From NCBI GenBank assembly GCA_049792875.1, contig JBARBI010000064.1, forward strand, positions 38,028 to 102,027: a stretch of 64,000 nucleotides of DNA, read 5' to 3'. A program made the position numbers and the translations under genes. The notes under the pieces were generated by a model. That model saw only the letters and a list, made by a program, of their open reading frames with translations. It was not told the DNA's origin and searched no databases. The stretch is from Sulfotelmatobacter sp049792875 (GTDB taxonomy: Bacteria; Acidobacteriota; Terriglobia; Terriglobales; Acidobacteriaceae). This document shows, piece after piece, positions 1-8,410 of this stretch. Positions within the stretch are counted from its first letter, which is position 1; every line of letters begins with the position of its first letter.

Positions 1-1454
1 TCCTGCTGGCGAGCGACGATGCAATAGCAGACCTTGGTGATGGTCTGCTTGCGCTGCTCGATGTTCTTGATGAGCTGGATGGCGCTCTTGTAGCGCTCTT
101 TCACGTAGTCGCGAGTGCTCTTCTCGTTGGTACCATCGCGGGTAACCAGCTTCTTGTAGGCGGGATTGAGCCGAAGCTGGGGCAGATCTTCATCGTTCAT
201 GATCACGAGCCACTCGTCACCGTGCTTGACGAACGCGACGTCGGGCTCGATCAGACGTGCCTGGACCTTGTTGTAACGCAGGCCAGGGCGCGGATCGAGG
301 GTGCGGATGTAGTCCAGAGCCTGCTGCACAGCCTCGATGGGGCGGCCAATCGCCTTGGCAATCTCTTTGTGTTGCTTGTTCTGCAAGCCGCGCAGATGCT
401 GGTCGACCACGGCCATGGCGTCCTTCAGAACCTGCTCCGTGCCGTTGCCGTTTTTGTGCTGCGCGAACTGCGCCTGGTGGTAACGGAGTTGGTAGAGCAG
501 GCAGTCACGCAAGTCACGGCAAGCCACGCCGGGAGGATCCAACTGGCGCACGACCTCTAGTGCTTCCTGCAGATCGGCGGGGGTGAAGTTTGGCTGGTAG
601 GTCGATGCACTCTGGGCGACGGGCTCTGGTGCGGGGGCAACCGCCGCGGCGGAGTCTCCAGAACGCAACGAGAAAGAGGCCTCGGCTCGCGGTTCAGCGG
701 CCGGCACGGCCTCTGCGACGTCGGCGTAGGCCGACTCTGCGGTCTCCCCGAGATCGGAATTCCCGTCAATATCGGTCGAATCGTCAGCAATCTGTTCTGG
801 GGAGGAAAGATCACTCTCCTCGGAGCCGGGTTCAGCGGCGATTTCCGCCAGGCCCAAGGCTTGCGCCTCGCTCACGATATTCTTTGCGGTCTGGGCGTCG
901 ACTTCGGGCGGGGCGGGCGGAGCTACGCCGAGCAACTCGTCGTCACTGGCGATCAGGTATCCGTCTTCATTCAGATTGCCGATGATCAGGTCGGCGGCTT
1001 CGCGTACTTCACGCCGCAGGCTGAGCGCGCCCAACTGCCACGCGAGGTGGTCAGTGAGATTCGTCGGTTTGGAGAGAAAATTCTCAAACGACGGACGCTC
1101 AATGTCCTCCATCTCGCTGTGGGTGCGGTAGCCGGGATCGAGATAATCCTGGAAAAAGGAACCGAAATCAATCTCTTCGAAGGGATCTTTCTTCTCGACT
1201 GCGGTGATGGGATTTTCTTCGTTGGTGGCAGCAGCAGCGCGCTCGCGGTCCTCTTCTTTTTTGCCTACTTCGTCGAGCAATGGGACCGAGTCTTCGAGTT
1301 CTTCGAGAACGGGATTCTCGACCATCTCAGCGTTGATCATGTCCTTGAGCTCAAGCTTATTGAGCGCCAGGACGGAGACCATTTGCACCAGACCCGGGGT
1401 GAGGATCTGGCGCTGCGAGAGCTTCACGCTGAGTTTGTGCTGCAGTAAGACCAT
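1..1454 (-). CDS. rpoN: RNA polymerase sigma-54 factor, 5' part (runs off left edge)
   Basis: Reading the minus strand from an ATG at 1454 gives one uninterrupted frame to the window edge (about 484 codons). It starts with the Gln/Leu-rich activator-interacting region (KLSQRQILTPGLVQ near residue 10, then ENPVLEE), followed by the core-binding region with LDPPGVACRDLRDCLLYQL and TLDPRPGL. Sigma-54 recruits core polymerase to -24/-12 promoters and needs an AAA+ activator. Between roughly residues 195 and 300 lies a low-complexity stretch rich in Ala, Pro, Glu and Ser that compact sigma-54 proteins lack. The DNA-binding helix-turn-helix and RpoN box would lie beyond the window. Position immediately downstream of lptB is the usual order in many Gram-negative bacteria. 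Confidence 0.93.
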   Translation of the reverse strand, partial: MVLLQHKLSVKLSQRQILTPGLVQMVSVLALNKLELKDMINAEMVENPVLEELEDSVPLLDEVGKKEEDRERAAAATNEENPITAVEKKDPFEEIDFGSFFQDYLDPGYRTHSEMEDIERPSFENFLSKPTNLTDHLAWQLGALSLRREVREAADLIIGNLNEDGYLIASDDELLGVAPPAPPEVDAQTAKNIVSEAQALGLAEIAAEPGSEESDLSSPEQIADDSTDIDGNSDLGETAESAYADVAEAVPAAEPRAEASFSLRSGDSAAAVAPAPEPVAQSASTYQPNFTPADLQEALEVVRQLDPPGVACRDLRDCLLYQLRYHQAQFAQHKNGNGTEQVLKDAMAVVDQHLRGLQNKQHKEIAKAIGRPIEAVQQALDYIRTLDPRPGLRYNKVQARLIEPDVAFVKHGDEWLVIMNDEDLPQLRLNPAYKKLVTRDGTNEKSTRDYVKERYKSAIQLIKNIEQRKQTITKVCYCIVARQQ

Positions 1455-1491
1455 GAGTTCGGGCGAATCCCTTAAAATCCAAAACCATCAA

Positions 1492-1548
1492 CCACTAAGG
1501 GCACGAAAGAAACCCTTAGTGTTACTTCGTGTCCTCCGTGGTTTTAGC
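1492..1548. repeat. palindromic intergenic repeat between lptB and rpoN
   Basis: The short gap holds nested inverted repeats: CACTAAGGG (1493-1501) pairs with CCCTTAGTG (1513-1521), and outer arms around ACCAC...GCACGAA pair imperfectly with TTCGTGTCC...GTGGT. It looks like a dispersed REP-type element sitting between two genes of one transcription unit; it could act as an RNA hairpin that tunes rpoN expression, which is inference. Confidence 0.5.
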
Positions 1549-1551
1549 GCC

Positions 1552-2280
1552 TCACACCAGCGAGAAACTCTCGCCTAAGTACACCCGCCGTACTTCCGGA
1601 TCGCACGCTAACTGGCCGGGTTGACCGTGACGGAAGATTCTGCCGTCATCGATGATGTAGGCCCGGTCCGTAACGGAAAGGGTTTCGCGCACGTTGTGAT
1701 CCGTAATCAGGACCCCGATGCCACTGGCGCGCAGGCTGCTGATGATCTTCTGCAAATCGAGCACGGCAATGGGATCGATCCCGGAAAACGGTTCGTCCAG
1801 CAAAATAAACGTAGGGTTGATGCACAGGCAGCGGGCAATTTCGACGCGCCGGCGTTCCCCACCGGACAGGGCATACCCGCGATTCTGGCGGATGTGCTCC
1901 AGTCCCAACTCGTCAATAAACTTTTCCATCTTCTCGCGGCGCTCGTGCCAGGACATGGGCTGCGCCTCTAACACCGCGAGGATGTTCTCTTCGACCGTCA
2001 GTTTGCGAAAGACCGAAGCTTCTTGCGGGAGATAGCTGATGCCATACTGACGGGCCCGTAAATACATGGGGACGTCGGTAATGTCCTGACCGTCGTACAA
2101 CACGCGGCCAGTATCGGGAGGGATCAGGCCAACGATGGTGTAAAAAGTGGTGGTCTTGCCTGCGCCGTTAGGGCCTAATAATCCAACAACTTCGCCTTGA
2201 TCCACCCGCAGGCTGACACCACTTACGACGCGACGGCCACGATACGATTTGCCAATTTCTTCGGTGGCCAGAGTACGCAT
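1552..2280 (-). CDS. lptB: LPS export ABC transporter ATP-binding protein LptB
   Basis: The 242-residue product is a full-length single ABC ATPase. Walker A is GPNGAGKTTT near residue 36, the signature is LSGGERRRVEIARCL near 138, and Walker B is FILLDEPFSGIDP near 158. The GID variant after Walker B and the length match LptB, the cytoplasmic engine of the Lpt machine that extracts LPS from the inner membrane with LptFG. Its ATG directly abuts the stop codon of the upstream LptC/LptA-type gene, and rpoN follows, so the three genes form one minus-strand unit. LptF/LptG are not in the window. Confidence 0.95.
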   Translation of the reverse strand: MRTLATEEIGKSYRGRRVVSGVSLRVDQGEVVGLLGPNGAGKTTTFYTIVGLIPPDTGRVLYDGQDITDVPMYLRARQYGISYLPQEASVFRKLTVEENILAVLEAQPMSWHERREKMEKFIDELGLEHIRQNRGYALSGGERRRVEIARCLCINPTFILLDEPFSGIDPIAVLDLQKIISSLRASGIGVLITDHNVRETLSVTDRAYIIDDGRIFRHGQPGQLACDPEVRRVYLGESFSLV

Positions 2281-4728
2281 TTATCGTGCCACTCGCGTCT
2301 GAGTTACCACAGGAGTACTCGTTTCGCCTTCTACGAGCACCCTATCATCGCGTCTGAAGAAAGTCAACGAAACCGCAGTAATCTTGCCCTGTTCGGCATC
2401 AAAAATGCTAGGCGGTCCGCCGGTGAGGACAAACTTGTCATCTGCGGCGGTGTAGACAAGCTTTTGCCCCTCTGCGCGGCGGCTGGGTTGCTGGATCACG
2501 ACGTCGTCTTGGGCGATCATGCGGTCCAGCTGGCCAGGACCAGCAACCGATTGATTATTCGAGGCTTGACTGCGGGCTAGGAGGTAGGCGTCGGCAGTTT
2601 TGGCGGACGCGGTAAAGTCTGGGCCCTTTGCAACAACCCCGCCTTCGTAATGGACTCTACGTTCGGAATCGGCGTAGGTGAGCTTCGCGGCCGTGATGAA
2701 AATGGGGCTTGATCCAGCCAAAGGAGATCGTTTCTCCCCCCCTTTACCAACCACTTTCTCGGCTTGAGGGGGCTTTCCCGCGCCGGTCTTTTCCGCCTGG
2801 ACCAGAATCGTTTGCACGGGTTGGGCCGGTGTGCCTTGTGCGGTAACGAATCGACGCTCGCGGTCGAACTGTATCGTGGGGGCCTCGATGATGTTAGCGT
2901 CCTGCCAGAGACGGGCGTTCCCGGTATAAAGAGCCAGGCCTGGATTGCTGTGGGCGGTCATGCTGCGTGCGGTGACGTGGATCGGTGAGGAAGACGCGAG
3001 CAAGGCGCCGTCGGGCTGCTCCTTGACTTCACTGTAGGTGCTTTTGACGCCCCCTTCGGCCAAAGCTTCGCCGGTTGAGCGGTTGATGTGGATGGTCTTA
3101 GCGGTCGTCGCCATGGCGCCATTCTCGACGCGCGGACTGCCACTGAGCACGAGCATCTGGTCGGCAGGGGTGTAGCGCGCTGAATTTGCCCAGGCCTGCA
3201 TGCGCTTGTCGGGCTCCTGCCCGTCGGTATAAGCGACGTTCCCCTGTTGGGTGATGGCGTCGACGCCGCCCTGGGCAAGAAAAGCCGCGTCCACCGCTTG
3301 GCTGCTGCTGACGCGGTCGGGCTGCCCGGCGGTCGAGTTAACGATGCGCGCGTCGGGAGAGCCGTGGATGCTGCTGAGGTGGTTTCGTCCATCGGAGACG
3401 GTGAATTCCGCTTGAAACTTGCCCGCCGTCACAACCGTCCGCTGCGGCGGTGACGCCGGCGTCGAGCCTCGACTGCCATCCGCCTGCGCGATCAAAATCT
3501 GTGCCGCACCGGAGGTTACGGCATGCTCCAGGATGTGGCCTTGCGCCAGTGTGAAGTCGATGACGGGCGCGGTGAGTTCGAAATCCTGCGGGCCGGACGC
3601 TGCGCCCTTTGCTGCTGGCTTGGGCCCAGCAGCAGCATTCTGCGTGAGCCGCACTCCATCGACGGCGTGAACCTTCTGAAGCTGATTCTGACCCGCGAAG
3701 TCCAGGATGACGCGCCCGGCATCGCCTTGCATGGGATTCGGTCCGGTTTGCTCGATGTGAACGCTGCCAGTGAGAGTTGCGGTGCGGAGCAAGTCTTGCT
3801 TTCCCGCGAGCAGGAACTCCGCCTGGTCAGCGCGGCTGCGCATTTCCGAAGGCTCGCTAACAGAATTGGCGACTACGGAATCCCGCTGGTGGCCCCGGCC
3901 TGATCTCTGACTCTGGATCCGCGTCTCGGTGGTGACGTTACCCGTGGCCAGGACTCGTTCCACCTGATTCTCCCGGCCAAGATGAAACACGGCTTGATCG
4001 GCCTGCAGGGCTTCACCTTCGCGGCTTAGATGAGGACGGTCGAGCACAATCTCGCGGGGATCGTTGGTGATGATGCCGTGCTCGGCATCGATCACGGCTG
4101 CGTTCGGGCCATTCAGGACCACATGAATCTGCGAGACCAACGTCAGCGTGTTGGTCTTGCCCGCGTATTTCACGCCCACAGCCCAGCCGGTGGCCTGCGG
4201 CGTTCGAAACTCGACTCGGGCTGCCGTCATGGCGTTTCCGGTATCTTTGTTAAAGGCCAGGTCGCGAGTCTTCAAGTGGATGGGATTCTTGAGTTCTTTC
4301 GGAGTGGATTGATCAGGGCTGGCAAGGCCCGCCGGGTTGGCCACCAGATCAATCTGCACGTCGCCCTTGGCCGTAACGTCGCCGGTCTTCTGGTTGAAGG
4401 CAAAATCGTCGCCGTAGATCTGGTCGAAGCGCGAGGAGTCGCGGCCATACAGCACAATGCTAACGTTGTGTAACTCAGCGTTGCCGTTGAGCTTGAATTC
4501 TTTGACGTTGCTGGCCTGGACGGTAAAGAGCGTGCGCTTTCCGTCGGACTTGGAAAACTGAAAGCCGCTGGCCGTTTGCTTGATGTCGAATCCGATCTTT
4601 CCGGGGATTTGCTTTAAGACGTTCGTGGCCCGCGAACGCGCGTAAAAATACATTCCGGCCACGACCAGAGTGAGCAGCACGGCGGTCGTGGCTAACAGGC
4701 GGCGCAGGCGATAGACCTGGAGCGGCAT
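2281..4728 (-). CDS. LptC-LptA type fusion protein, LPS transport
   Basis: An 815-residue protein with one N-terminal membrane anchor (about residues 8-28, LLATTAVLLTLVVAGMYFYA) followed by a long beta-rich periplasmic part. Residues about 40-200 look like LptC (FTVQASNVKEFKLNG, DVTAKGDVQIDL), and the remainder contains several OstA/LptA-like segments with recurring phrases such as GNVTTETR, GSVHIEQ, GNVAYTDGQE, GGVVAKGP and DDVVIQQPS. E. coli LptC and LptA are each under 200 residues, so this is a much longer covalent version of the periplasmic bridge. It abuts lptB. The assignment rests on anchor, repeat pattern and neighbours; domain borders are approximate. Confidence 0.8.
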   Translation of the reverse strand: MPLQVYRLRRLLATTAVLLTLVVAGMYFYARSRATNVLKQIPGKIGFDIKQTASGFQFSKSDGKRTLFTVQASNVKEFKLNGNAELHNVSIVLYGRDSSRFDQIYGDDFAFNQKTGDVTAKGDVQIDLVANPAGLASPDQSTPKELKNPIHLKTRDLAFNKDTGNAMTAARVEFRTPQATGWAVGVKYAGKTNTLTLVSQIHVVLNGPNAAVIDAEHGIITNDPREIVLDRPHLSREGEALQADQAVFHLGRENQVERVLATGNVTTETRIQSQRSGRGHQRDSVVANSVSEPSEMRSRADQAEFLLAGKQDLLRTATLTGSVHIEQTGPNPMQGDAGRVILDFAGQNQLQKVHAVDGVRLTQNAAAGPKPAAKGAASGPQDFELTAPVIDFTLAQGHILEHAVTSGAAQILIAQADGSRGSTPASPPQRTVVTAGKFQAEFTVSDGRNHLSSIHGSPDARIVNSTAGQPDRVSSSQAVDAAFLAQGGVDAITQQGNVAYTDGQEPDKRMQAWANSARYTPADQMLVLSGSPRVENGAMATTAKTIHINRSTGEALAEGGVKSTYSEVKEQPDGALLASSSPIHVTARSMTAHSNPGLALYTGNARLWQDANIIEAPTIQFDRERRFVTAQGTPAQPVQTILVQAEKTGAGKPPQAEKVVGKGGEKRSPLAGSSPIFITAAKLTYADSERRVHYEGGVVAKGPDFTASAKTADAYLLARSQASNNQSVAGPGQLDRMIAQDDVVIQQPSRRAEGQKLVYTAADDKFVLTGGPPSIFDAEQGKITAVSLTFFRRDDRVLVEGETSTPVVTQTRVAR

Positions 4729-4916
4729 CTGGGTTTCAGTGTAATCGAACCGGAGTCAGGGCGGCGTCCTTGTGCGGGTCTTGATAGTTTGTCGGAGTCG
4801 TTGTGGCTGTTCTTCACGAACTCTGCGGCCCAAGGTTTTGACTGCAAAGTGCGCTAAGGAACTCTCCCCGCACAATCAACCGGTCCCGCTCCTCGTGTGC
4901 CTAGACCCAAGGCTCA

Positions 4917-4930
4917 TCTACACTTGTAGA
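4917..4930. promoter_or_regulatory. BlaI/MecI/CopY-type operator palindrome
   Basis: The sequence TCTACACTTGTAGA is a 6-2-6 inverted repeat containing TACA-N2-TGTA, the core recognised by the BlaI/MecI/CopY family of winged-helix repressors. It ends five bases before the ATG of the ABC ATPase at 4936, where a bound repressor would block transcription or initiation. No repressor gene is in the window, so the link is inference. Confidence 0.45.
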
Positions 4931-4935
4931 CTTAG

Positions 4936-5730
4936 ATGACGATGACGACGGAAAAGCCGCCTCTGCTGGACTTTCATAACATCAGGGTGATGCGGGGGCA
5001 GAAGATTGCGCTCGACGACTTCAGCCTGCGCATTGGCGCGGAGGAGCACGTTGCCATCCTTGGACCCAACGGCTGCGGCAAGTCAACGCTGATCAAGACC
5101 ATTACGCGCGAGTGTTATCCGGTGGCACGGCCGGATTCGTCGATGTCTATCCTAGGAGAAGAGATCTGGGATGTGTTCGCTCTGCGCGCCCGTCTGGGCA
5201 TCGTGTCGAATGACCTGATGCTCTCGTGCACCGGAGACGCCTGCGGCCTGGACGTCGTGCTGTCGGGCTTCTTCAGCAGCATCAGCATTTTTTCGAACCA
5301 CGTCGTCGATCCCGGACACCGTGAGTTGGGCGAGGCTGCGCTTGCCGCGTTAAAGATTTCGCATCTGGCGGACCGTCCGGTTTGCGAAATGTCTTCAGGA
5401 GAGGCCCGGCGCGTGCTGATCGCCCGTGCCTTGGTGCACAAGCCGGGTGCGTTGCTGTTCGACGAACCCTGCAACTCACTCGACCTCTCGGCGCAACAGA
5501 CCCTGCGGCAAACCATGCGCGCTCTGGCCAACTCGGGAACGGCTATCATCCTCGTGACCCATGAACTAGCGGACATTGTCCCGGAGATTGGGCGCGTAGT
5601 GCTGGTGAACCGCGGACGGATCGTTGCCGACGGTCCGAAGGAGGAGATTCTTCAGGTAGAGCGATTGGGAGCACTGTTCGGAGCGCAGGTGGACGTTGCC
5701 CGACGCGACGGGTATTACCACATGTGGTAG
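4936..5730 (+). CDS. ABC transporter ATP-binding protein (ModF/YlmA-like)
   Basis: A 264-residue ATPase with Walker A GPNGCGKSTL near residue 39, a degenerate signature MSSGEARRVLIARALVH near 147 and Walker B ALLFDEPCNSLDL near 165, then the H-loop VTHE. It has a single nucleotide-binding domain and no membrane part, and no permease gene adjoins it. The signature lacks the usual LSGG. Similar stand-alone ATPases are annotated as ModF- or YlmA-like; substrate unknown. Two in-frame ATGs lie at 4936 and 4942; no clear Shine-Dalgarno is seen because a palindrome occupies that position. Confidence 0.85.
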   Translation: MTMTTEKPPLLDFHNIRVMRGQKIALDDFSLRIGAEEHVAILGPNGCGKSTLIKTITRECYPVARPDSSMSILGEEIWDVFALRARLGIVSNDLMLSCTGDACGLDVVLSGFFSSISIFSNHVVDPGHRELGEAALAALKISHLADRPVCEMSSGEARRVLIARALVHKPGALLFDEPCNSLDLSAQQTLRQTMRALANSGTAIILVTHELADIVPEIGRVVLVNRGRIVADGPKEEILQVERLGALFGAQVDVARRDGYYHMW

Positions 5731-5773
5731 GAGCGGGTACGAAAACCAAGTCCCGGCCTTTGAGGTTCGCGAA

Positions 5774-5818
5774 AATCCCCACTTTTTCCGCAAAGGACGG
5801 GGCAGAAATGGGGCACCC
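5774..5818. repeat. dispersed palindromic repeat, family B copy 1
   Basis: Between two convergent genes lies a degenerate copy of a repeat whose conserved ends are CCCCACTT and AAATGGGGCACCC. Better copies occur at 46628-46665 and 47883-47928. Confidence 0.5.
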
Positions 5819-5846
5819 GATTCATGGCACTCAGTGCGGGCAGGGT

Positions 5847-7745
5847 TTATTCCGCTTTGAAATCGCGCAGAGAGAGTTCGAGGCCACCGTATTCGGGATG
5901 GTCGTTGTTCCCGATCGTGAAGGCAACATCGAGAGTGTCACCCGCCAGCAGCGGCGCTTGCTGCAGGCGCTCGGCCATGTGCCAGCCCAGGGCGTCGAAT
6001 GTCACCTTCGATCTCAGGTCCCTGCCTTCCGGTCTTAGTTGATTGCTGCTCGCGTAGCCTTCGGCTACGGCCGCGGCTCTTTCGTCGCGGCGGATCGCGG
6101 CGCCGTCGGGATGACACCGGGGAGTCGCAAGGATGGCGGCCGAGGAGAGTTCTCGCGATTCGGCGGACGCCTTGAGTTTCAGCTTAATGTGCTTCTCTTT
6201 CAGAATCCGCGGGGGCGCAGTTAACTGAACGCAGCGGGCACCGAATACGGGTTCGGGATTTCCCATGCCGTAAGGCTCCAGCAATCGCAGTGCTCGAAAA
6301 AGCTCGGGCGTGATTTCGGTCAGGTCTAGTTCGGCGTCGAGATCGAGAATCGGATCGAAATCCGCCGCGGTAAGACGCGATCGGGCAAAGGCATCCAGCC
6401 TGGCGCGCAGGTCAGCTATGTTAGCTGAGGGCATGGCGAATCCGCAGGCATGGGAGTGACCGCCGTAGCGCGAAAACAGACTGCCACACGACTCGATCGC
6501 CTCCAGCAAGTGGAACGCGCGAATCGAGCGGCCCGAGCCGAACGCCTCTGCACCGTCGCGCGAAATCACGACTGCCGGACGGTTGTAGCGCTCCACGACT
6601 CGCGTCGCCGTGATGCCGATGACGCCGCGATGCCAGCCCTCTCCGTCCACGACAATGCAGTAGGCATCGGACAGCGTGGGGTCTCCGGTGAACCGCTCTT
6701 CCAGCGCGCGCAAAATTCTCCGCTCTTCTTCCTGGCGGTCGGAGTTGAGATGGTCGAGTTTAGCGGCCAGTTCCCGGGCGCGCGCCGGGTCTTTCGCGCT
6801 GAATAGCTCGATCACATCGCGGGCCACATCCATGCGCCCGGCGGCGTTGATGCGGGGCGCAATGCGGAAACCAACTTCCCCGGAGGTCGGTGGACGTTGG
6901 GGAGAGATCTGGGCGACTTCCAGGAGTGCCTTCAGGCCGGGATTCACCGCTTTTCGGAGAGCGTCGAGGCCCAACGAAGCGAAGACGCGATTCTCGCCCG
7001 TCAAGGGCACGGCGTCGGCGATGGTCGCAATCGCCACGACCTTCATAAACGACATCAGCAGTTTGTTCTGAAGGCTCGCATCTAGACACCGTTGCATCAG
7101 TCCTTGCGCCAGCTTAAAGGCAACGCCCGCACCACAGAGCTGCTTGTAGGGATAGTCGCAGCCCTTCTGGTTAGGATTGACGACCGCCAGAGCGTTGGGC
7201 ACGCCATCGGGACCGGGGAGGTGATGATCAGTAACGATCAAGTCGACGCCGAGGCGTTGCGCCGTCTCCGCGGGCGCGAAGGCCCGGATGCCCATATCGA
7301 CGCTGACTATCAGACGAATGCCCGAAGCAGCGGCGCGCTCGATTACATCGTCGCGCAGGTCGTAGCCTTCGCGAATCCGGTGCGGGACGTGGAAGTCGGC
7401 GGCACCTCCGCAGAGTTCAATCGCGGTCTTCAGAATGATGACCGCCATCGTGCCGTCCACGTCGTAATCGCCGTAGATGAGGATGGGCTCCTTGCGTTCG
7501 ATGGCGGCGACGATACGTTCGACGGCTGCGGGCAGACCGGTCATCCGCTCCGGGGCGTGGAGATGCGAGAGAGAAGGCGAGAGAAATATGCTGGCTGAAT
7601 CCGGATCGGTGATGCCACGGCGTACGAGCAGAGGCGCAAGGATGTGGGCTGCGCTGCCGACTCCGCGAAGGGAAGGATCAGCGCTTAGACCCGAGGTCAC
7701 AGACGAGACCAGGGATTGATCAGTCGCTTTTTGGATCCAGCGCAT
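5847..7745 (-). CDS. recJ: single-stranded-DNA-specific exonuclease RecJ
   Basis: The product (632 residues from the ATG at 7745) has the DHH-superfamily motifs of RecJ: YGDYDVDG near residue 92, SVDMGIRAF near 150, VTDHHLPGPD near 172 and the DHHA1 element GSGRSIRAFHLLEAI with RYGGHSHACGFAM. RecJ degrades ssDNA 5' to 3' in recombination and repair. A second ATG 15 bases upstream (7760) lies inside a palindromic repeat, and RecJ proteins usually begin close to a Met-x-Trp, so 7745 is preferred. The C-terminal OB-like region is interrupted by about 35-45 residues (ATPRCHPDGAAIRRDERA onward) that correspond to a repeat element read in frame, after which the family sequence resumes with VTFDALGWHMAERL. 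Confidence 0.94.
   Translation of the reverse strand: MRWIQKATDQSLVSSVTSGLSADPSLRGVGSAAHILAPLLVRRGITDPDSASIFLSPSLSHLHAPERMTGLPAAVERIVAAIERKEPILIYGDYDVDGTMAVIILKTAIELCGGAADFHVPHRIREGYDLRDDVIERAAASGIRLIVSVDMGIRAFAPAETAQRLGVDLIVTDHHLPGPDGVPNALAVVNPNQKGCDYPYKQLCGAGVAFKLAQGLMQRCLDASLQNKLLMSFMKVVAIATIADAVPLTGENRVFASLGLDALRKAVNPGLKALLEVAQISPQRPPTSGEVGFRIAPRINAAGRMDVARDVIELFSAKDPARARELAAKLDHLNSDRQEEERRILRALEERFTGDPTLSDAYCIVVDGEGWHRGVIGITATRVVERYNRPAVVISRDGAEAFGSGRSIRAFHLLEAIESCGSLFSRYGGHSHACGFAMPSANIADLRARLDAFARSRLTAADFDPILDLDAELDLTEITPELFRALRLLEPYGMGNPEPVFGARCVQLTAPPRILKEKHIKLKLKASAESRELSSAAILATPRCHPDGAAIRRDERAAAVAEGYASSNQLRPEGRDLRSKVTFDALGWHMAERLQQAPLLAGDTLDVAFTIGNNDHPEYGGLELSLRDFKAE
6009..6117. 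repeat. family A palindromic repeat inserted in frame in recJ
   Basis: On the minus strand this segment begins GTCATCCCGACGG and ends AGGGACCTGAG, the hallmark ends of a dispersed repeat common in intergenic DNA of this phylum. It contains a perfect hairpin CGTAGCC-TTC-GGCTACG (6053-6069). It is read without stops inside recJ. Confidence 0.6.
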
Positions 7746-7753
7746 AGAAGGCG

Positions 7754-7840
7754 CTGTCATCCTGAGCGCGTCTTCTGCGCGAAGGATCTTTGCACTTCGC
7801 CGATAAACTGCAGAAGTCTTCGCTTGGCGAAGGATGACAG
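7754..7840. repeat. family A palindromic repeat upstream of recJ
   Basis: An 87-base element bounded by CTGTCATCC and GGATGACAG inverted ends, with inner arms GCGCGAAGGATC and CTTCGCTTGGCGAAGG. Its left end supplies the sequence just upstream of the recJ start, so the recJ leader is repeat-derived. Confidence 0.65.
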
Positions 7841-7864
7841 TAGGAAGGAGTTTACTACGGACGA

Positions 7865-8341
7865 CTAGTTCTCTTCGTCCTGGTCCGGCTCATCCATGGT
7901 GAGGCCGCCGAATTCGTCGGAGACTTCGAGAAGATGCTGGTAACGGTCGTACCATTCGGTGCCGACTTCGCAGAGAAACATCGATCCCTGGTAAGCCCAA
8001 CCCAACTGCAGGAATCCCACCTTGCCGACGTGGGCGCGAAGCCAGCGAGCATCTTCCACGTCGTCCCCGTCGGTAAACTCGGAGTTGGTCAAGCGCTGCA
8101 CCATCTCATCCAGTTCAGTGCGCTCGAGAGTCCACGCGTGCATCGTCAGAAAAGGAGCGCTCGCTGCTTTCGCCAGTTCGACAAAATCTTTCCAGCCGTC
8201 AGGATTGCCGCCCATCTCCCACATCACGCACTGAACCTCGTCATAGTCCACGTAGCCGTGGAAACGGCGCATGCCGTGTCCTTCGATGAAGGCCACCATG
8301 TCGTCTTTTACCGTGGTGAGATCGTCTGGAGTGGGAGACAT
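7865..8341 (-). CDS. conserved hypothetical protein, acidic
   Basis: I do not recognise this 158-residue soluble protein. It is rich in aromatic and acidic residues (FIEGHGMRRFHGYVDYDEVQ, VMWEMGGNPDGWKDFVELAK) and ends with a strongly acidic tail (DEPDQDEEN). There is no signal peptide or membrane segment. The ATG at 8341 is chosen; an in-frame ATG at 8383 and a TTG at 8410 also exist, none with a strong ribosome binding site. It follows the secreted nucleoside hydrolase gene on the same strand and may be cotranscribed with it. Confidence 0.7.
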   Translation of the reverse strand: MSPTPDDLTTVKDDMVAFIEGHGMRRFHGYVDYDEVQCVMWEMGGNPDGWKDFVELAKAASAPFLTMHAWTLERTELDEMVQRLTNSEFTDGDDVEDARWLRAHVGKVGFLQLGWAYQGSMFLCEVGTEWYDRYQHLLEVSDEFGGLTMDEPDQDEEN

Positions 8342-8410
8342 ATTCGGAAACGCTTGCAAAACATTATTGTATGCTGTTCGCATCCCAGGTGCCAGCGGCG
8401 AGTCCGGCAA

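Noticed and set aside
861..1448. 195-residue open frame on the plus strand opposite rpoN
   Set aside because: It is the complement of clear sigma-54 coding sequence and has no recognisable motif.
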